In this document: piece after piece, positions 24,721 to 32,782 of the stretch | How positions within the stretch are numbered: the stretch's first letter is position 1 | Layout of the letters: every line of letters starts with the position of its first letter | From: Natrinema versiforme JCM 10478 | GTDB lineage: Archaea > Halobacteriota > Halobacteria > Halobacteriales > Natrialbaceae | NCBI RefSeq assembly: GCF_000337195.1 | Contig: NZ_AOID01000051.1 | Location: 62,001 to 126,000, forward strand | Reading direction: 5' to 3' | Length of the DNA stretch: 64,000 nt | Position numbers and translations under genes: made by a program | Notes under the pieces: model-generated | What the model was told of the DNA's origin: nothing | The model's input: only the letters and a program-made list of their open reading frames with translations | Database searches by the model: none

Positions 24721-26331
24721 ATGAGTTTCGACGACGAACCGGCGGACGACGAGGCGTTTCATCCGCTCGGAGAGGCGTGGCAAGACGAACTCGAGGACGT
24801 ACTCGAGGAGACGGAGTACGACACGGAACTCGGGATGGAGATGGCGAAAGACGCCATGCGAGTGACGGAGGGAGAACTGGCCGAGGAGGAGTTCCACGAG
24901 CGGTATCACGACGACGTGATGGAAGAGTTCGGCGAGGACGAACGGCCGATCGCCAGCCCGGACGACGCCGACGAGGGTGGGATGGGATCGATGCTTTCCC
25001 AGTTGGGTGCCAGCGAGGAGTCCCGGCGCGAGATGCTCAAGAAAGCGAGCGCGGGAGCCGGCTTCCTCGGACTCGGCGCGTGGGCCACGATTGAGGACCG
25101 CGAGCCCGCCGATATCGCCGCCGCCGAAGAAACGACCGAATCCGAAGACACCGGAGGAACCCAGTGGGGGATGACGATCGACCTCGAGCACTGCGACGGC
25201 TGTCTCTCCTGTGTGACCGCCTGCAATCAGGAACACCAGTGGGACGACGGAGCCAACTGGATGTACGTCCTCGCTTACGAGGACGGCAGCGTCGAGTCGC
25301 CGGAGCCCGACGATTTCGACAGCGTTCGGGATTTCAACTATCTGGTGCGGCCGTGCCAGCACTGTACGGACGCCCCCTGCGAGAAGGTCTGTCCGACGAC
25401 CGCCCGCCACACGCGCGACGAGGGCGGACTCGTCCTGACCGACTACGAGGTCTGTATCGGCTGTCGGTACTGTCAGGTCGCCTGCCCCTACGGCGTCAAC
25501 TACTTCCAGTGGGACGAGCCCGACGTCGAGCGGGAGGACCTCGAGCCCGAGGGGATCTACGACGAGCGCGGACGGCCGGTCAGTCGACGCGCGCCGCGGG
25601 GTGTCATGTCGAAGTGCGTCTTCGATCCGGCTCGCCAAGACGGCAACGCCGGCGAGGAACTCGTCGGGACGACCGCCTGCGAGCAGGCCTGTCCGCCGAA
25701 CGTGATTCAGTTCGGGGACAAGAACAACCCCGCGAGCGACCCGCAGCGCTACGAGGAGAACCCGAGCCGGGCGCGAACGGTCATCCGGCTGAACTCCGAG
25801 CTCCCGTCGCCGAACTCGGTCGAATCGTCGCTCGAGGGGGTCGACAACAATCTGGACGCCGTTCTCGACGCCGTCGACGACCTCACCGAGGAGCAGGTCG
25901 CCCTCGCGAAAGGGGTCGAGTTGACGGTCGAGGAGTACGAACAGGACGCGCCTGCGGGCGATACCCTGCCGGAGAAGGAGGAAACAGTACTTTCCGTCGT
26001 CAGCGCGATCGAGGACAGCGGGCTCGACCTCGAGACACAGGACATCCTCGTTCGGCTCGAACTCGGGGAAGAACCCGGCGACGACGAGGAGTTCCAGGGA
26101 CCGAGCGAGGAACTCGCACAGGAGCGCTTCGAGGCGTTCGCCGACGGTCCCGAATCGCAGTTCGAACTCCTCGCGGACATCGGGACGAACCCGAACGTCA
26201 CCTATCTCGGGAACCAGCCAGGGCCGAACGCCGAACAGGTCGAAGGGCCGACCAGCTACGAGGACGTCGGTATGGTCGACGTTCGACAGGACGTCCTCGA
26301 CGATCAGACGATCGGCCTCGATTACTCCTGA
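24721..26331 (+). CDS. Four-cluster 4Fe-4S electron-transfer protein (DmsB/PsrB-like)
   Basis: A 536-residue protein (558 if started at 24655). Residues 1-100 are an acidic domain found in haloarchaeal versions. Residues 101-120 look like a Tat signal (SRREMLKKASAGAGFLGLGAW) but sit inside the chain. Cysteine groups follow: CDGCLSCVTACNQ, CQHCTDAPCEKVCPT, CIGCRYCQVACPYG, and a last set KCVFD plus CEQACPPN. The C-terminal 190 residues are an acidic extension. Such subunits pass electrons between a molybdopterin enzyme and a membrane anchor, but neither partner is next to it here. Confidence 0.85.
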   Translation: MSFDDEPADDEAFHPLGEAWQDELEDVLEETEYDTELGMEMAKDAMRVTEGELAEEEFHERYHDDVMEEFGEDERPIASPDDADEGGMGSMLSQLGASEESRREMLKKASAGAGFLGLGAWATIEDREPADIAAAEETTESEDTGGTQWGMTIDLEHCDGCLSCVTACNQEHQWDDGANWMYVLAYEDGSVESPEPDDFDSVRDFNYLVRPCQHCTDAPCEKVCPTTARHTRDEGGLVLTDYEVCIGCRYCQVACPYGVNYFQWDEPDVEREDLEPEGIYDERGRPVSRRAPRGVMSKCVFDPARQDGNAGEELVGTTACEQACPPNVIQFGDKNNPASDPQRYEENPSRARTVIRLNSELPSPNSVESSLEGVDNNLDAVLDAVDDLTEEQVALAKGVELTVEEYEQDAPAGDTLPEKEETVLSVVSAIEDSGLDLETQDILVRLELGEEPGDDEEFQGPSEELAQERFEAFADGPESQFELLADIGTNPNVTYLGNQPGPNAEQVEGPTSYEDVGMVDVRQDVLDDQTIGLDYS

Positions 26332-26452
26332 CCGGCGGCAGCGGCCGGCTCGAGTCGAACGGCGGGCAACGAATCTCGAAAACGGCTGATCGGTAGCAGT
26401 CGCTGGTCGGTGCCGTCGAGGCGGAACTGAAAACCGTGTGGTGGGCAGTCGC

Positions 26453-27985
26453 TCAGTCGTCGGCCGGCGCGAGCGGCTGCTGATCGGACGCGAGCAGTCG
26501 ATCGAGTGCGTCGACCATCGCCGTGACGCTCGCGCGGGTGATGTCGGCCTCGCTGCGGGCGACCGTCACCGAGCGATCGTTGCGAACCATCGTCACCTCG
26601 ACGGTGACGACGGCGTCGGTGCCCCCGGTGACGGCGTCGACGTGATAGGACTCGAGTTCGGCATCGGCCATCGAGCCGAGCGCCTCGCGGACGGCGGAGA
26701 CGGCGGCGTCGACGGGACCGGAGCCGGTGCCGCTGGCGACGCGTTCCTCGCCGTCGACGGAGAGCCGGACGCTGGCCGTGGGGACGGCACCGCCGCTGGT
26801 GGCCGAGAGATCGAGCAGGTCGACGACGCGCTCGCGGTCGTCGCCGGTGACGTCTTCGGCGATTGCCAGCAGGTCGGCGTCGGTGACCCGGCGGCCGCGG
26901 TCGCCGAGTTCGGTCACGCGGTTCGCGATCTCGGCGATTTCGTCGTCGTCGGCCTCGACGCCGTGTTCCTCGAGGGTGGCCTTGACGCCCGCGCGGCCGG
27001 TGTGTTTGCCGAGCGCGAGCCGGCGTTCGCGGCCGACGGTCTCGGGCGCGTAGGGCTCGTACATCTTGTCGTCTTTGAGCGTGCCGTCGGTGTGGATGCC
27101 GCTCTCGTGGGTGAAGGCATTCTCGCCGATGACGGCCTTGTTCGGCGCGAGTTGAATGCCCGTCGCTCGAGAGACGATCTGTGCGAGATCGTACAGCTCC
27201 TCGAGTTCGAGCGTCTCGAGGTCGTAGACGTGCGAAAGGGCGATCGCGACCTCCTCGAGGGCGACGTTGCCCGCGCGCTCGCCCAGCCCGTTGACGGTGC
27301 AGTGAACGAGGTCCGCACCGGCCGAAATCGCCGCGAGCGCGTTGGTCACGCCCAGCCCGAGGTCGTCGTGGGTGTGTGCGCTGACCGGGCCGAGTTCGGC
27401 GAGCCGGGAGACGGCCTCGTAGGTGTGTTCGGGCCCCGTGTGGCCGACGGTGTCGGCGAAACAGAAGCGCTCTGCACCCGCGTCGAGGGAGGTTTCGGCT
27501 AACGCCTCGAGGTAGTCCAGATCCGCGCGGGAGCCGTCCTCGCCGATGACCTCGACCCAGAGGTCGTGGTCTTTCGCGTAGGCGACGAGTTCGGCGGTCT
27601 TCTCGAGGTTGTCCTCGCGGGAGGTGCCGACCTTGCCCTCGACGTGGCGGTCGCTGGCGGGGACGACGATGTGGACGCCGTCGACGTCACACTCGAGCGC
27701 GAGGTCGATGTCGCCTTTCATCCCGCGGCAGAAACTGGTGACGCGGGCGTCGAGATCGAGGTCGGTCACCCGCGAAATCGCCTGTCGCTCACCCGCGCCG
27801 GTACAGGCGCTGCCGGCCTCGATGACGGAGACGCCGGCGCGTTCCAACGAGCGGGCGATCTCGACTTTCTCGTCGGGAGAAAGCGAGACGCCCGGCGCTT
27901 GTTCGCCGTCGCGAAGCGTCGTGTCGAGAAGGCGCACTGTACGGTCCGATTCGATCGTCTGTTCGGCGGAGTGAGGTACGGGCAC
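26453..27985 (-). CDS. 2-isopropylmalate synthase / (R)-citramalate synthase family enzyme
   Basis: A 510-residue enzyme that condenses acetyl-CoA with a 2-oxoacid, either 2-oxoisovalerate (leucine pathway, LeuA) or pyruvate (citramalate route to isoleucine, CimA). RLLDTTLRDGEQAPG, VSAHTHDDLGLGVTNALAAI and NGLGERAGN form the active site. The C-terminal domain (SVDGEERVASGTGSGPVDAAVSAVREAL) is the regulatory LeuA dimer domain and binds the feedback inhibitor. LeuA and CimA are too alike to separate by reading. It stands alone; IlvD is at 49432. Confidence 0.9.
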   Translation of the reverse strand: MPVPHSAEQTIESDRTVRLLDTTLRDGEQAPGVSLSPDEKVEIARSLERAGVSVIEAGSACTGAGERQAISRVTDLDLDARVTSFCRGMKGDIDLALECDVDGVHIVVPASDRHVEGKVGTSREDNLEKTAELVAYAKDHDLWVEVIGEDGSRADLDYLEALAETSLDAGAERFCFADTVGHTGPEHTYEAVSRLAELGPVSAHTHDDLGLGVTNALAAISAGADLVHCTVNGLGERAGNVALEEVAIALSHVYDLETLELEELYDLAQIVSRATGIQLAPNKAVIGENAFTHESGIHTDGTLKDDKMYEPYAPETVGRERRLALGKHTGRAGVKATLEEHGVEADDDEIAEIANRVTELGDRGRRVTDADLLAIAEDVTGDDRERVVDLLDLSATSGGAVPTASVRLSVDGEERVASGTGSGPVDAAVSAVREALGSMADAELESYHVDAVTGGTDAVVTVEVTMVRNDRSVTVARSEADITRASVTAMVDALDRLLASDQQPLAPADD

Positions 27986-28192
27986 GGGTGATGAAGTAGG
28001 CTTAGTTTCGTCGGAGAATTTCGCATCCAGCCGGGTCGCCCCGACTTCCTCTATCCTCGTCGTGCGGCGGTGAGACGGAATCTCGTGCCATTGTACTGTG
28101 GGCTAACGTATCATGCTGACTTAAATCCGCCGGTCACGGCTCGGTGAGATCGGGTTCGGCCGACTTCGATTGGCTCGGTCGTCCTCGGCAAT

Positions 28193-28585
28193 TCACCCGT
28201 CCTCGAGACGCAGCCGATCACCGGGCTCGACATTGGCCGCGGTGCCGGCGGGGAGTTCGACGATCAGGTCGGCTTCGGCGCGAGCGAAACTCCGCCACGG
28301 GCGAAGGGTCTCGACGCGCCGGACGACGCCGTCAGTGATCCAGACCGCGTCGATGGGGAAGAAGACGAACAGCATGTGGAGGTCTCGGGTCTTCGCCGAC
28401 CCGAACTCGAACGCCAGCGCGTAGTCGTCCGGAATCGATCGCCGGAACATGAGCCCCAGCGTCTGGCTCACGATCGAGTCCGCGAGGTCGACCCGCGTCG
28501 CCAGCACCCGGGCGTCGCGATCAGTATCGTCGCTGGGATCGTCGCCTAGGTCGTCATCAGAGACCGGATCGTGGACGAGTCGCAC
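28193..28585 (-). CDS. DUF192 family protein
   Basis: A protein of about 130 residues. SQTLGLMFRRSIPDDYALAFEFGSAKTRDLHMLFVFFPIDAVWI matches DUF192, where the pattern is GLM-x-R followed by a hydrophobic strand and an LDIIF-type segment. Function is unknown. No ATG lies close upstream. The GTG at 28585 is my choice because it leaves about 115 bases to the divergent gene; a TTG at 28612 is an alternative. The longer open frame to 29095 overlaps that gene and is rejected. Confidence 0.7.
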   Translation of the reverse strand: MRLVHDPVSDDDLGDDPSDDTDRDARVLATRVDLADSIVSQTLGLMFRRSIPDDYALAFEFGSAKTRDLHMLFVFFPIDAVWITDGVVRRVETLRPWRSFARAEADLIVELPAGTAANVEPGDRLRLEDG

Positions 28586-28702
28586 GCCCTCGAGTCGGAC
28601 CGGCGATAGCAAAAACCTTCTCGCCGACGGCGATCCGTCGGGTCGGTCGGAACGGCGGACGCCAGCTTCAACTGGTCGGTGGCCCAAAGACGGTCGAGCA
28701 CG

Positions 28703-29233
28703 ATGGAGAAAACGCCGCAGGGAACATCGGTCGGCGTCGACGACCCCTACGAGTTCGCCGGGCTCTGTGACTACCTCACCGGCGAAGGGCAGTGTCGGTA
28801 CGCCCTCGAGCACCACGGCCACGACCCGGAATTCGGTCGCGAGCGCGCGGCCGACGACTACGCGTGCCCCGTGGTCGACCCCGAGTCCGACTGGTCGTGG
28901 GCCGACTGCCCGCACTTCCGCTCGCGCAACCGCGACCGCGAGTGCGTCCGCTGCGGGCTCGAGGAAAAGCGGATGGCCCACGACGACGAGCGTCCGTTGC
29001 TCGAGGAACACCACCTCTCGTATGCGCGCGATGGTGAGACCCTCTCTCACGAGATCACGATCTATCTCTGTCGGTGGTGTCACGCAAAAGTCCACAACTC
29101 GTGGGCGCGGATCACCGACGACGCCGCGCCCGAACCAAATGCGATCGCCGCGCTCGAGGAGCGTCGCGGCCGCGAACAGTCGGAACTGGGATTCGAGTCG
29201 GCGGCCGAGCGATACGATGGTGACGACGGATAG
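28703..29233 (+). CDS. Cysteine/histidine-rich HNH-like protein
   Basis: A 176-residue protein. CVRCGLEEKR, then EEHHLSYARDG, then CRWCHAKVHNSW resemble an HNH endonuclease zinc module (two Cys pairs around a His-His and an Asn/His). Further cysteines (CDYLTGEGQCRYALEHHG; CPVVDPE and ADCPHF) lie in the N-terminal half and may bind another metal. I believe it belongs to a haloarchaeal family (DUF7097). Nuclease activity is inference. It is divergent from the DUF192 gene. The ATG at 28703 is used. Confidence 0.75.
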   Translation: MEKTPQGTSVGVDDPYEFAGLCDYLTGEGQCRYALEHHGHDPEFGRERAADDYACPVVDPESDWSWADCPHFRSRNRDRECVRCGLEEKRMAHDDERPLLEEHHLSYARDGETLSHEITIYLCRWCHAKVHNSWARITDDAAPEPNAIAALEERRGREQSELGFESAAERYDGDDG

Positions 29234-29260
29234 GCGACCGTCCGTTCGGGGAGCGGCGAT

Positions 29261-30196
29261 TCAGACGAGTTTTCGGAGAATGCCGTAGACCGCATCGCGC
29301 AGTCGATCCGGCAGGTAGCGCGCGTAGAGTCCGTACTGGGCGAGCGGGCCGACCGGGTACCGCGCCGGGGGATCGGGGCTGGTCGCGGATTCGACGATCG
29401 CTTCCGCGACGTCGTCGGGGTCGGACGCGAACGGACCGCCACCGCCGCCGATCAGTTGCGCGTCGTCGTAAAGGTCGTACAGCGACTCGTATGCCGCCGT
29501 CCGCTCGTCGTCGGGCAGTTCGTCGTCGACGCGGTCGGTGAAGTTCGTGTCGACCGGCCCGGGTTCGATCACGACGACATCGATTCCGAACTCGTCGACC
29601 TCGGCGCGCAGGGAGTCGCTCATCGCCTCGAGCGCGTGTTTCGAGCCGGCGTAGGAACCCGCGCCGGGGAACGAGATCCGCCCGATGACACTCGAGACGT
29701 TGACGATCCGACCCTCGCCCTGTGCTCGCATGTGCGGCAGCGCGGCGCGGGCGAGCCGGTGGGGGCCGTAGACGTTGACGTCGAACTGTCGGTGGAGATC
29801 GACCGTCGGGACGTCCTCGAGCGGCCCCATCTGGGCGTAGCCGGCGTTGTTGACGACGCAGTCGATCGCGCCGGCGATGTCGACGACCCGCTCGACAACC
29901 GACGCGACCTGCTCCGGATCGGTCACGTCTAACTCGAGGGTCTCACAGCCCGCCTCCTCGAGAGATGCGATATCGTCGACGTTGCGCGCCGTCGCGAAGA
30001 CCTGCCAGTTCTGGGCGAGGAAAGCCTGTGCGGTCGCACGACCGATGCCCGACGAGCAGCCGGTGATGAGGACCGATTTCTTGCGCGTGTAGCGGTCGTC
30101 GTCGGTCCCGGTGGTCTCGCGGCCGCGGTCGTCCTCGACGACGGTCCCGTCCGGCCCGTCATCGGCTGTCCTCTCGACGTCCTCAGCGGTGGCCAT
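29261..30196 (-). CDS. Classical short-chain dehydrogenase (SDR)
   Basis: A 311-residue SDR with all key parts: TGCSSGIG near residue 46, VNNAGYAQMG, the serine in VSSVIGR, and YAGSKHALEAMS (YxxxK). It has about 40 extra acidic residues at the N-terminus. The closing segment (ARYPVGPLAQYGLYARYLPDRLRDAVYGIL) matches SDRs of the oxidoreductase group that includes retinol-type and acyl-group reductases. The substrate is unknown. It shares little beyond the family core with the SDR at 746. Confidence 0.9.
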   Translation of the reverse strand: MATAEDVERTADDGPDGTVVEDDRGRETTGTDDDRYTRKKSVLITGCSSGIGRATAQAFLAQNWQVFATARNVDDIASLEEAGCETLELDVTDPEQVASVVERVVDIAGAIDCVVNNAGYAQMGPLEDVPTVDLHRQFDVNVYGPHRLARAALPHMRAQGEGRIVNVSSVIGRISFPGAGSYAGSKHALEAMSDSLRAEVDEFGIDVVVIEPGPVDTNFTDRVDDELPDDERTAAYESLYDLYDDAQLIGGGGGPFASDPDDVAEAIVESATSPDPPARYPVGPLAQYGLYARYLPDRLRDAVYGILRKLV

Positions 30197-30377
30197 GTGT
30201 GACGGGTTCGAGAGACGATACCTAAGTATCGACGGTTTGTCGCGCTATCCGTAATTTCAAGACATAGTTGAGATGACAACGACCCGGACGATCGATACCG
30301 GTCAGCAAACACCTCGAAAGTCCCACCCACAACGAGCGGTTGGTCAGGCAGCTGTGGCCAGTGGCTGAGTAGCGGGC

Positions 30378-31169
30378 CTAGTCGTCGAGGCTCGTCTTCG
30401 CGTCGTCGGCGTACTTGTCCGCCAGTCGGACCGGCTCCGGGAGCTTGTACGACGCCGAAAGCGCGAGCGCGATGTCGGCGGCGGTCTCGGGGCCGACGCG
30501 GTGGCCGGGACTGACGTAGAGCGGGTTGATATACCGGTTTGGCGACTCGTACTGTCGGGTCTGGACGGCGTAGCCGAGCAGGGTCCCGTCGGGCGCGTCG
30601 ACTCTGGCGTTGGATTCGATACCGACCGTGGTCCCTTCGGAAAGGTCCTCGAGATTGCCGCGCGGAGACCCACAGAGCAGGCTCTTGGCGACGCCGATAC
30701 TCGGTACGTCCCTGACCACGCCCATGTGGGTCGCGATGCCGGCCTGCCGGAAATGGATGCGGCCGCTGCCGTCGAACAGGAACAGATCCGGCGTGACGGA
30801 CAACTCCTCGAGCGCCGCGAGGATCGGTGCGCCTTCGCGGAAGGAGAGGAGGCCGGGGATGTAGGGGATCTCGAGGGGCGTGACCGCGAAGACGCGTTCG
30901 ATGACTTCGCCGCCGCGCATCGCGACGACGGCGGAAAGCGCGCGGTCCTGATCGCCGTCCGCGTTCGTGAGAAACGACTGGTCGATGCCGACGACGACCG
31001 GGGGTTGTCCGCCGCTCGAGGTCGCCGCGAGGGGGTTCGAGAGCGCGTCGGTGTCGAACGCGAACGCGTCGTCGAAGACGGCGACATCGGCGATTTCGCG
31101 CTGGAGAGTTTCCATCTCCTCGCGCGAGAGGTCGGCGTCGGGGGCGAGATCGGGGCGAGGCTGGCTCAT
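30378..31169 (-). CDS. nfi: Endonuclease V
   Basis: A 263-residue endonuclease V, which nicks DNA one base 3' of deaminated purines such as hypoxanthine and starts their repair. The family signatures are VVGIDQSF (first catalytic Asp), IPYIPGLLSFREGAPILAALE (catalytic Glu) and LFLFDGSGRIHFRQAGIATHMGV (second Asp), followed by SIGVAKS. Length is slightly above the usual 220-240 because of an acidic N-terminus. It stands alone, with the divergent region at 31170-31247 being short. Confidence 0.95.
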   Translation of the reverse strand: MSQPRPDLAPDADLSREEMETLQREIADVAVFDDAFAFDTDALSNPLAATSSGGQPPVVVGIDQSFLTNADGDQDRALSAVVAMRGGEVIERVFAVTPLEIPYIPGLLSFREGAPILAALEELSVTPDLFLFDGSGRIHFRQAGIATHMGVVRDVPSIGVAKSLLCGSPRGNLEDLSEGTTVGIESNARVDAPDGTLLGYAVQTRQYESPNRYINPLYVSPGHRVGPETAADIALALSASYKLPEPVRLADKYADDAKTSLDD

Positions 31170-31247
31170 CTGGGAGGGGATAGACGCCGGGTGAAAATCA
31201 GTTGCGGGGTTATAGCGGGATGACGGTCCCGCGGAGGGGTCGAGCTA

Positions 31248-32186
31248 TCAGAACCGACGGCGACCGCCCGGTCCACCGGGACCACCCGGCCCGCCGGGGC
31301 CGCCACCGCCGAACTGCAGTTGATTCGGCGCGCTGACGTTCCGGTTTCGCTTGACGTATTCGCCGTAGCCGAGGCCGATCAGGAGCCCGACGAGGTGGGC
31401 CATGTGGGCGATGCCACCGCCGCCGCCGGTCGAGAGGAAGGCGACGCTAATGAACGCGTAGCCGGCGGTCAACAGCCAGATCGGCACCGGGAGGATGAAG
31501 TAGAGGTACACCTTGAGTCCGGGGTTCAGGACCGTTAGGACGCCCAGAATCGCGAGTGCGGCCCCGCTCGCACCGACGACACCCGGAGTGAACGGCATCA
31601 CCGTGGGGGTCTGGATGATCTGAATGCCGATCTGTCCGAGCCCGGCGAGCACGCCGCTGGCGAGAAAGAGGATCGCGAACTTTCGCGATCCCACGTACCG
31701 CTCGACGAGCGGTCCGAAGAAGAATATCACGATGCTGTTCCCGACGATATGCATGAAGCCGCCGTGTGCGAAGATCGACGTGACCCACGTCCAGACGTAC
31801 TGCGGATAGTAGGGACGGAGGACGAAGAGGGTCTGCATCAGTTCGGGTCCGAAGACCCTCCCGACGACAATTTGACAGAAGAATGTGAGCCACATCAACG
31901 CGAGGAACGTGTAGGTCGCGTTCCCGCGGAAGTACGCGAGCGGGCCGCCCGGCCCGGTATCGATCGGGAGCTTATCCATGAGGCCCGAGGCCCGAGACGT
32001 GCTCCCGCCCGAATTGACGTTATCGTCGAAGCCGCTGTCGAAGACGCCCTTCGGGTCGTTCCAGTTCTCGAGCCCCGAGCAACTGTGATTTTCGGGGAGC
32101 CGATGATCGCCGCAGTACGTGCCACCGCAGTGCCGACAGTTGTACGGCATGTTTTCATCTTTCCCACACACGTCGCACTTGGCCAT
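31248..32186 (-). CDS. AN1 zinc finger-rhomboid intramembrane protease
   Basis: A 312-residue fusion. Residues 1-45 are an AN1-type zinc finger (CDVCGKDENMPYNCRHCGGTYCGDHRLPENHSC). A linker is followed by about six membrane helices of the rhomboid serine protease fold. The catalytic serine is in GVVGASGAALAILG, and the histidine is in IAHMAHLVGLLIGLGYG. The C-terminus is a Gly/Pro-rich tail. Rhomboids cut membrane helices. The AN1 domain, which in eukaryotes interacts with ubiquitin pathways, would lie in the cytoplasm. This fusion is known in haloarchaea. Confidence 0.92.
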   Translation of the reverse strand: MAKCDVCGKDENMPYNCRHCGGTYCGDHRLPENHSCSGLENWNDPKGVFDSGFDDNVNSGGSTSRASGLMDKLPIDTGPGGPLAYFRGNATYTFLALMWLTFFCQIVVGRVFGPELMQTLFVLRPYYPQYVWTWVTSIFAHGGFMHIVGNSIVIFFFGPLVERYVGSRKFAILFLASGVLAGLGQIGIQIIQTPTVMPFTPGVVGASGAALAILGVLTVLNPGLKVYLYFILPVPIWLLTAGYAFISVAFLSTGGGGGIAHMAHLVGLLIGLGYGEYVKRNRNVSAPNQLQFGGGGPGGPGGPGGPGGRRRF

Positions 32187-32341
32187 TGACCGGGGGTATG
32201 TGGGGAGCCGCTAAGGGATTTGGGGTTTGACGTGATAAAGATCGGCGCGCAAACGGCCAGAAGATCGGCTCTGGGCCCTGGCGTTGGCGACAGTGCCGTG
32301 TAGACTGTACATTTTTGCCTCCCCGTCCCCCATCTCCGGAC

Positions 32342-32782
32342 GTGCAAGAGTACGAGCGCAAGCAACTGCTCGAGCGCGTCGAGCGCGAGGGCGCGACCGT
32401 CGGCGCGGACATTCCGGAGACGATCACGATCCAGGGGGAGGAGATCGACCTCCGGACGTTCGTCTTCGAGATCAAGCGCCGCGAGACGGTCCCGGCCGGC
32501 GAACGCGACCGCGTCGAACAGGCGAAGCGGAACCTGCGACGCGAGCGGCTCGAGCGACTCGAGCGGATCGAGGAGGGCGATATCAGCCGCGAGGTGGGCG
32601 ACGACCTCGCCCAGAGCATCATCGGCATCGATCGGGCGTTAAACGCCCTCGAGAGTCTAGGGCCGACGGACTTAGAGCGCGAGCAGCAGGTCCAGAAAGC
32701 CCAGGACCGCAAGCGCTGGATGTCGTTTCTCAAGAAGGCGCTGGGACAGGACGACGACGCCAGTTCACGGGGAGGACGATGA
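32342..32782 (+). CDS. DUF5788 family protein
   Basis: A 146-residue soluble protein, mostly charged helices (VEQAKRNLRRERLERLERIEEGDISREVGDDLAQSIIGIDRALNALE). It is thought to belong to the haloarchaeal DUF5788 family, of unknown function. The GTG at 32342 is favoured over the ATG at 32315 because the ATG version adds a proline-rich stretch (PPRPPSP). Its stop overlaps the PolX start by ATGA, which suggests shared expression with the repair polymerase. Confidence 0.8.
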   Translation: MQEYERKQLLERVEREGATVGADIPETITIQGEEIDLRTFVFEIKRRETVPAGERDRVEQAKRNLRRERLERLERIEEGDISREVGDDLAQSIIGIDRALNALESLGPTDLEREQQVQKAQDRKRWMSFLKKALGQDDDASSRGGR

